Assembly: GCA_001771975.1 (NCBI GenBank)
Contig: MERE01000154.1
Location: forward strand, 1-9,471
Direction of reading: 5' to 3'
Source: Betaproteobacteria bacterium RIFCSPLOWO2_02_FULL_68_150
Lineage (GTDB): Bacteria; Pseudomonadota; Gammaproteobacteria; Burkholderiales; SG8-39
Length of the DNA: 9,471 nucleotides
The stretch's first letter is position 1. Each line of letters starts with the position of its first letter. Of this stretch, positions 5,080 to 9,471 are shown one piece after another. The notes beneath the pieces are model-generated. The model was given only the letters and a program-made list of their open reading frames with translations. It was not told the origin of the DNA and did no database searches. The position numbers and the translations under genes were made by a program.

Positions 5080-5477
5080 CCAAGACCGTTTCTCCTGCCT
5101 GCGCTGTCTCGCTGTGCCTGCTCGGGGTTGCCCTGCATGCGATCGGCGCCCACGCGGCCGATGGCGACTGGAAGCGCGGCCGCGTCTATTACCAGAAGGT
5201 GTGCACGGATTGCCACGGCGCGAAAGCGGGCGGCGCGATCGCGCCCAATAGCCGCAGCATCAAGGATTGGACCGCGTACCTCAGCGCCGACAGGCATGCC
5301 AGGGGCAAGGACGCTCTCAAGAAGTACGTCAGCCGGGAGTATCGCGCCAGCATCAAGGGCGTGAACAAGGCTGCCGAGAAGTACGCCGACGTGCCCGACG
5401 AGCAACTGTTCAACGACATCCGGAGTTTCATGCTCAAGGGCGCCAAGGACGGCGACTCTCCGGCCAGCTGCACCTGA
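5076..5477 (+). CDS. Small periplasmic monoheme cytochrome c
   Basis: This 133-residue protein has a signal peptide (about 1-27, ending AHA) and a single heme site CTDCH (43-47) in the GRVYYQKVCTDCHGAKAGG context of class I cytochromes c. The C-terminal helix (VPDEQLFNDIRSFML, 106-120) is also typical. The distal ligand is unclear: Met119 is the only methionine after the heme site. A further cysteine (132) sits next to the end. A strong AAGGAG (5064-5069) lies 6 bases before the ATG, which overlaps the cytochrome b stop as ATGA. It probably shuttles electrons between the octaheme or cytochrome b proteins and other periplasmic carriers. It could instead be a heme subunit of the complex. Confidence 0.87.
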   Translation: MTKTVSPACAVSLCLLGVALHAIGAHAADGDWKRGRVYYQKVCTDCHGAKAGGAIAPNSRSIKDWTAYLSADRHARGKDALKKYVSREYRASIKGVNKAAEKYADVPDEQLFNDIRSFMLKGAKDGDSPASCT

Positions 5478-5507
5478 GGCCGACCGGATCGGGAGGGACC
5501 ACTCCAA

Positions 5508-6773
5508 ATGGACAGCGCGATTGCGCAGGATGCGAGCGGCCCGCGTGGCCTGGCGTGGCTCGCCGGGTTCAAGGCCGATTACGAAGCGGTGCTGGTCGAG
5601 GGATGGTCGCCGTACCTCGGCAGCATCCTGCTGGTGCTCGTCATCCTGGGCCTGATGGTGAGCGGCCTGTTCTGGGGTGTGTTCGGCGGTCTCAAGCTGT
5701 GGGGCGACTGGTTCAACGACCTGATCGGACTGGGGCGGGCTCTGGATCTGCCGGAGGCGCTCGAGGGGCCGCTCCTGCACCGCATGTCGCTGATGAATAT
5801 CACGCTGGTACTGGGTGCCTTTTGCGCGGCGCTGCTCTCGCGCCAGTTCCAGGTGAGCCGGCCGCCCAAGCTGGAATACGTCTGGGCGGCCATCGGTGGC
5901 AGTTTCATGGGGCTGGGGGCCACGCTGGCCGGCGGCTGTACCACCGGCGGATTCTTCACGCCCCTGCTGCATTCCTCGCCGGCCGGCTGGGCGATGTGGG
6001 CCGGGCTGCTCCTGGGCGCGGCGATCGGATTGAAGCTGCTCTCGTGGACGCTCGAACACATCGACTGGGGCATGCAGGCGCCGCCGACGCTGAACACGCC
6101 GGCGAGCATTGCGTCGCTTTACCCCTGGCTCGGGTTCGGATTGGTATTGGCGACGATCGCGTGGGCCGCCGGATGGACCTACTCGGAAAACGAAAAGCTC
6201 GCCGCACGGGGGGTCGTCGTGCTCGCCGGATTCGCCATGGGTTTCATCATGCATCGTTCGCGCCTGTGCTTTGCGCGGGCGTTCCGCGAACCCTTCATGA
6301 CTGCCGAAGGGGACATGACCAAGGCGATCATGCTCGGACTGGCGGTCGGCATTCCGCTTGCGTCGCTCCTGTTCAGGAACAAGCTGATCGATCCCTATAT
6401 CGCCATTCCGGCCACGTTCTGGGTCGGGTCGCTGCTCGGTGGACTGGTATTCGGCATCGGCATGATATTCGCCGGCGGTTGCGCCTCGGGTTCGCTGTGG
6501 CGCATGGGAGAAGGGCACTTGAAACTCTGGGTCGCGGTCTTCTTCTTCGCCTGGTCCGGTTCGATCGCGAGCGGGCTGCTGAAGCAGACCGGGCTGATCG
6601 TCAAGGAAATGACGCTGGAGGAGATCGAAGAGACGCGGCTCGGCTTCCAGGCCTACTTCCCGGTGATGCTCGACGGCTGGGGCTGGGCGCTGCTCGCGAG
6701 CGGCGGCGTGCTGCTGCTTTGGTACGCGCTGGTGCGCTACAACGAATCGACCGAAAAGTTCACCTTGATCTGA
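5508..6773 (+). CDS. YeeE/YedE family membrane transporter, TsuA-like (putative thiosulfate/sulfur uptake)
   Basis: This 421-residue polytopic protein shows the repeated signature of the YeeE/YedE family: GATLAGGCTTGGF (137-149, Cys144), GFIMHRSRLCFARAF (245-259, Cys254) and GMIFAGGCASGSLWRMGEG (318-336, Cys325). Characterised members (YeeE/TsuA) import thiosulfate, handing it along conserved membrane cysteines; the cysteine-bearing motifs here are in the expected places. It is longer than E. coli YeeE (about 352 residues), with an extra N-terminal helix region (about 36-60) and an added C-terminal helix (391-409). GGGAGGG (5491-5497) gives a good ribosome site 10 bases before the ATG. No TusA/YeeD or rhodanese partner is adjacent. 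It ends the cytochrome operon, which ties the cluster to a reduced sulfur compound. The substrate is inferred. Confidence 0.9.
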   Translation: MDSAIAQDASGPRGLAWLAGFKADYEAVLVEGWSPYLGSILLVLVILGLMVSGLFWGVFGGLKLWGDWFNDLIGLGRALDLPEALEGPLLHRMSLMNITLVLGAFCAALLSRQFQVSRPPKLEYVWAAIGGSFMGLGATLAGGCTTGGFFTPLLHSSPAGWAMWAGLLLGAAIGLKLLSWTLEHIDWGMQAPPTLNTPASIASLYPWLGFGLVLATIAWAAGWTYSENEKLAARGVVVLAGFAMGFIMHRSRLCFARAFREPFMTAEGDMTKAIMLGLAVGIPLASLLFRNKLIDPYIAIPATFWVGSLLGGLVFGIGMIFAGGCASGSLWRMGEGHLKLWVAVFFFAWSGSIASGLLKQTGLIVKEMTLEEIEETRLGFQAYFPVMLDGWGWALLASGGVLLLWYALVRYNESTEKFTLI

Positions 6774-6788
6774 TGCGCCGGTGTGGCC

Positions 6789-7157
6789 TCAGGCCGGGCG
6801 TGGCTTGGGCTTGCGACGCGGCATCAGGCGGAGCAATTCGCGGCGCAGCGGCTTCCTTTCGTCCATCTGCGCAGCGATGCGATCGCACACGCTGCGGCAT
6901 ATTTCGACCATCGCCGCATCGGCGGCGCGGTAGTGCACCTGGTTGCCTTCCTTGCGCCGCGCGAGCACGCCGCTGCGGTGCATCAGGCTCAGGTGACGCG
7001 AGACGTTGGTCTGGGTGGCGCCAAGCTCCGAGACGATCTGCGAGACGGTCTTTTCCTGCTCGCAAACGGCGTGCATGATGCGCAGGCGCATCGGTTCGGA
7101 AAGGAGGCTGAAGTACGACGCGACGACGTCAAATACTTCGGCAGGCTGGTTCACCAT
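6789..7157 (-). CDS. ArsR/SmtB-family transcriptional regulator with candidate redox cysteines
   Basis: This 122-residue winged helix protein has the ArsR core: LLSEPMRLRIMHAV (18-31), helix-turn-helix VSQIVSELGATQTNVSRHLSLMHRSGVLARRKEGNQVHYR (38-77), then a C-terminal dimerisation helix. The metal-site ELCVCD motif of arsenic sensors is absent. Instead there are cysteines at 32 (end of the second helix) and at 87 and 91 (EICRSVC, last helix). This loosely recalls persulfide-responsive SqrR/BigR, though the first cysteine is shifted by about three residues, so the sensing chemistry is a guess. The basic tail RRKPKPRPA is unusual. The gene converges on the transporter with only 15 bp between stops. 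Repression of the cytochrome-transporter operon, relieved by a sulfur species, is a reasonable inference. Confidence 0.9.
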   Translation of the reverse strand: MVNQPAEVFDVVASYFSLLSEPMRLRIMHAVCEQEKTVSQIVSELGATQTNVSRHLSLMHRSGVLARRKEGNQVHYRAADAAMVEICRSVCDRIAAQMDERKPLRRELLRLMPRRKPKPRPA

Positions 7158-7355
7158 GCCACCCGCGCGCCCTTGCCGTCGCTGCTGCCGCCTGCGTAGG
7201 AGCCCATCGACGCCAGTTTACTGCGATCGGACGGCCGCATTGCCCGCGGCCGGCTGCGGGTTGCTTCGCTTCGCGGTCCCGGCCTGTTCGGAATCGCCGC
7301 ATTGCGCTAGAGTTCCGGACGCACGATTGGGGCGAAAGATTGCGGAGGGCAATGC
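7158..7355. other. Divergent intergenic region between the arsR-type gene and the 78-residue ORF
   Basis: This 198-bp stretch must hold the start signals for the regulator (minus) and the small ORF (plus). It is GC-rich with several short palindromic GC runs near 7230-7275, and I cannot identify a convincing -10/-35 pair. No copy of the AT-rich dyad from 2697-2720 is present. Confidence 0.4.
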
Positions 7356-7592
7356 ATGTACGCGATCGTTTACAAGTCCGACGGCTTTCCGGTCTGTCGC
7401 CAGATCGAAGGGGTCGAGCCGGACCCGGTGGTGACCTGGAACAGCGAGAGCGCCGCGCAAGCCTTCATTTCCGCCAAGGGCGCGGACGCCGAATTTCAGG
7501 CCGTGCCGCTGACCGACGAGGCGATGGACCGCATCGCGCAGGCGATGGGCTGCCAGGTCGAGTCGATCACCTTCGACCCCTACCCGAGCTGA
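7356..7592 (+). CDS. Small conserved-looking protein of unknown function (78 aa)
   Basis: I do not recognise this family. Support for a real gene is a strong GGAGGG (7344-7349) placed 6 bases before the ATG, a balanced globular composition and isolation from any opposing gene over most of its length. It opens with a strand-like MYAIVYKSDG, has a central helix SESAAQAFISAKGA (31-44), a second helix DEAMDRIAQAMG (54-65), and cysteines at 14 and 66. There is no signal peptide or membrane segment, so it should be cytoplasmic. Its last 13 bases overlap the 3' end of panC on the other strand. A small soluble alpha/beta protein is all that can be said. Confidence 0.7.
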   Translation: MYAIVYKSDGFPVCRQIEGVEPDPVVTWNSESAAQAFISAKGADAEFQAVPLTDEAMDRIAQAMGCQVESITFDPYPS

Positions 7593-8389
7593 AGCTCCAC
7601 GTTGTCGATCAGTCGCGTGTTGCCCAGCCGTGCTGCGGCGAGCGCGACCGCGTCGCGGTCGCCGGGCCGCGGCGGCGCGAGATCCTCCCGGCGCCGGATC
7701 TCCAGATAGTCCGGCTGCCAGCCCGCGGCGCTCAGCGCGCTCAGCGCGCCGCCCGGCGTTTGCCTGCCGTCGCGGATGGCGCCGAGCAGGCGGTACAGCC
7801 GCGGCGCTTCGGCGCGCTCGGCGTGCGAGAGGTAGCTGTTACGCGAGCTCATCGCCAGGCCGTCGGGCTCGCGCACCGTTTCGGCGGCGACGATCTCGAT
7901 CGGCAGATTGAACTGGCGCACCAGCCCGCGCACGATGTGCAGCTGCTGATAGTCCTTCTCGCCGAACACCGCGCTCGCGGGTTGCACGCAGTTGAACAGC
8001 TTGAGCACCACCGTGGCGACGCCCTGAAAGAAGCGCGGCCGGAACTGCCCCTCGAGCTGATTCGCGATCGGCGGCGGCTCGACCACGTACGCCTGCGGCT
8101 CGGGGTAAAGCACGCCCTCGTCGGGCGCGAACACCAGGTCGACGCCTTCTGCCTCGAGCAGCGCGCAGTCGGCGGCGAAGGTGCGCGGGTAGCGGTCGAA
8201 ATCCTCTTGCGGCGCGAATTGCAGCCGGTTGACGAAGATGCTCGCCGCGACGCGGCGCGCTTGCTGGCGCGCGATGCGTACCAGCGCGAGGTGGCCGGCG
8301 TGCAGATTGCCCATCGTCGGCACGAAGGCGAGGTCAGCGAACGCGGCGCGCGCCGTGCGCAGCTCGTCGATCGTGCGCGCGACGCGCAT
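7580..8389 (-). CDS. panC: Pantothenate synthetase (pantoate--beta-alanine ligase)
   Basis: PanC condenses pantoate and beta-alanine with ATP to give pantothenate, the coenzyme A precursor. The 269-residue protein has the nucleotidyltransferase signature PTMGNLHAGH (24-33, His30 and His33), SIFVNRLQF (50-58), FGEKDYQQL (142-150) and the KMSKS-like MSSRNSYLS (180-188). Arg replaces the commoner Pro in the VNPLQF motif, as I recall from betaproteobacterial enzymes. The ATG overlaps the panB stop by one base (TGATG), so the two are translationally coupled. The same open frame continues upstream inside panB, but the family N-terminus begins at this ATG. Confidence 0.98.
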   Translation of the reverse strand: MRVARTIDELRTARAAFADLAFVPTMGNLHAGHLALVRIARQQARRVAASIFVNRLQFAPQEDFDRYPRTFAADCALLEAEGVDLVFAPDEGVLYPEPQAYVVEPPPIANQLEGQFRPRFFQGVATVVLKLFNCVQPASAVFGEKDYQQLHIVRGLVRQFNLPIEIVAAETVREPDGLAMSSRNSYLSHAERAEAPRLYRLLGAIRDGRQTPGGALSALSAAGWQPDYLEIRRREDLAPPRPGDRDAVALAAARLGNTRLIDNVELQLG

Positions 8390-9180
8390 CAGTAGCAATG
8401 CTCCGGTCCCGGGAAGGAGCCGTCTTTGACCGCCGCGACGTAATTCCGGACCGCCGCCGCGACGCTTGAGGCGCCGGCCATGAAGTTGCGCGCGAAGCGC
8501 GGCGCGTAGCCGGAAATGCCCAGCATGTCGTGCAGCACCAGCACCTGCCCGGAGCAGTGCGGTCCGGCCCCGATGCCGATGGTGGGCACGTTCACGGCCG
8601 CCGTCACGTCTTTGGCCACTGCGGCGGGGATCGCCTCCAGCACGATCAGGCTGGCGCCCGCGCCGGCGAGCGCCTTCGCGTCGGCGAGCAGGCGGCTCGC
8701 GCCGGCCGCGTCCTTGCCCTGCACGCGGTAGCCGCCCAGCGCGTGCACCGACTGCGGCACGAGGCCGATGTGGCCGCACACCGGAATGCCCCGCTCGGCG
8801 AGAAACTGCACCGTCTCGGCCATGAGGGTGCCGCCCTCCAGCTTCACCATCTGCGCGCCCGCCGCCATCAGGCGCGCCGAGGACGCGAAGGCCTGCTGCG
8901 GCCCGCCCTGGTAGGTGCCGAAGGGCAGGTCGCCGATGAGGAAGGCGCGCGGCGCGCCGCGCGCCACGCATTCGGTGTGGTAAGCGATGTCCTCCAGCGT
9001 CACTGCGAGCGTCGAGTCGCGCCCCTGCACCACCATGCCGAGGGAATCGCCGACCAGCAGGGTCTCGACGCCCGCCGCATCGAGCACGCGCGCGAAACTC
9101 GCGTCGTAAGCCGTGAGCATGGTGATTTTCTCGCCCGCCTGGTGCAGGCGGGCGAGGTCGCGCAGCGTCAGCCGTGCCAT
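8389..9180 (-). CDS. panB: 3-methyl-2-oxobutanoate hydroxymethyltransferase (ketopantoate hydroxymethyltransferase)
   Basis: PanB adds a hydroxymethyl group from 5,10-methylene-THF to alpha-ketoisovalerate, giving ketopantoate, the first committed step of pantothenate synthesis. The 263 residues match the usual length. Visible motifs are TAYD (23-26), VGDSLGMV (43-50, metal-binding Asp45), IGDLPFGTY (82-90, Asp84), VKLEGG (112-117, Glu115), CGHIGLVPQSV (135-145), the catalytic Glu182 in IVLEAIPA and the IGIGAG loop. GAGGAAC lies 5 bases before the ATG, a good ribosome site. It sits 19 bases after the kinase gene and is coupled to panC. The reductase panE is not in the window. Confidence 0.98.
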   Translation of the reverse strand: MARLTLRDLARLHQAGEKITMLTAYDASFARVLDAAGVETLLVGDSLGMVVQGRDSTLAVTLEDIAYHTECVARGAPRAFLIGDLPFGTYQGGPQQAFASSARLMAAGAQMVKLEGGTLMAETVQFLAERGIPVCGHIGLVPQSVHALGGYRVQGKDAAGASRLLADAKALAGAGASLIVLEAIPAAVAKDVTAAVNVPTIGIGAGPHCSGQVLVLHDMLGISGYAPRFARNFMAGASSVAAAVRNYVAAVKDGSFPGPEHCY

Positions 9181-9199
9181 GGATGTTCCTCGAACGGGA

Positions 9200-9471
9200 T
9201 CAGGGCGCCAGGTTGAAGAACTCGCGCTGGCTCTTCATGCCGCGCATGCGCTCGACCAGCAGCTCGAAGTCGGACTCGCGCGCGACGAAGTTCAGGTTTT
9301 CAGAATTGACGATCAGCACGGGTGCCGCGCTGTAGTGGTGGAAGAAGTGCGCGTAGTTCTCCGCCAGCACGGCGAGGTACTCCTCGCTGATGCCGCGCTC
9401 GAAGGCCGCGCCGCGCCGGCGCACGCGCTCGACCAGGATTGCCGAGGGCGCCTGCAGGTAGATCACCAGAT
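9200..9471 (-). CDS. Deoxynucleoside kinase family protein, C-terminal part, cut by window edge
   Basis: About 90 C-terminal residues are present; the reading frame stays open to the right edge, so the visible Val/Met near 9466 is not the start. The segment LVIYLQAPSAILVERVRRRG, then FERGISEEYLAVLAENYAHFFHHY and APVLIVNSENLNFV, matches deoxyadenosine/deoxyguanosine kinase-like proteins (P-loop nucleoside kinase fold), with the arginine-rich lid ERVRRRG. The P-loop lies outside the window. Enzymes of this family phosphorylate deoxynucleosides for salvage. In betaproteobacteria this gene commonly stands between folK and panB, which fits the panB-panC genes downstream. Nucleoside preference cannot be judged from this part. 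Confidence 0.87.
   Translation of the reverse strand, partial: LVIYLQAPSAILVERVRRRGAAFERGISEEYLAVLAENYAHFFHHYSAAPVLIVNSENLNFVARESDFELLVERMRGMKSQREFFNLAP

Noticed and set aside
6774..6800. Bidirectional terminator between the transporter and arsR-type gene
   Set aside because: GGCC-TCA-GGCC gives only a 4-bp stem, lies partly inside the regulator's coding end, and has no T-run on either strand.
4968..7078. Long open frames overlapping the YeeE gene on both strands (minus 4968-6518 and plus 5267-7078)
   Set aside because: The translations are Arg/Gly/Ala-rich low-complexity shadows running across the real cytochrome c, transporter and regulator genes.
8390..8971. Upstream extension of panC in the same open frame
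   Set aside because: It overlaps panB out of frame; the conserved PanC N-terminus starts at the ATG at 8389-8387.

Overview
This is a GC-rich proteobacterial window, most likely from a betaproteobacterium. The evidence is the deoxynucleoside kinase-panB-panC gene order, the PanC motif reading N-R-L-Q-F, and an ordinary tgt/queA pair. No 16S gene is present, so the genus cannot be named. A c-type cytochrome and sulfur-transport cluster suggests a sulfur-metabolising, respiratory lifestyle.

Layout from left to right. Bases 1-1665 (minus strand) hold queA followed by tgt, the queuosine tRNA-modification pair; tgt runs off the left edge. A very short divergent promoter region (1666-1699) separates queA from an intact tRNA-Leu(CAA) on the plus strand (1700-1786). 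Directly downstream is a toxin-antitoxin operon of the HI1419/HI1420 (RelE/HigB-like plus HTH antitoxin) type. It is closed on its right by an exact 31-bp copy of the tRNA 3' end (1758-1788 repeated at 2586-2616). The whole unit is therefore an 828-bp tRNA-targeted mini-island with no integrase.

Bases 2617-2819 are a regulatory region with concentric inverted repeats. It leads into a plus-strand operon (2820-6773) encoding a C-terminally anchored octaheme tetrathionate reductase-type cytochrome c, a four-helix cytochrome b, a small monoheme cytochrome c, and a YeeE/YedE (TsuA-like) transporter carrying the family's conserved cysteines. A convergent ArsR-family regulator with three cysteines follows (6789-7157). 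My reading is a periplasmic redox module, linked to the quinone pool, that interconverts tetrathionate and thiosulfate or a related sulfur or nitrogen compound, with a thiosulfate-type importer and probably a local thiol-sensing repressor.

Bases 7356-7592 encode a 78-residue protein of unknown function on the plus strand. It overlaps tail-to-tail with a minus-strand housekeeping operon: deoxynucleoside kinase (partial, right edge), panB and panC, the last two making pantothenate for coenzyme A. The least ordinary parts are the minimal tRNA-flanked toxin-antitoxin island and the octaheme/cyt b/cyt c/YeeE operon with its unusual upstream dyad.
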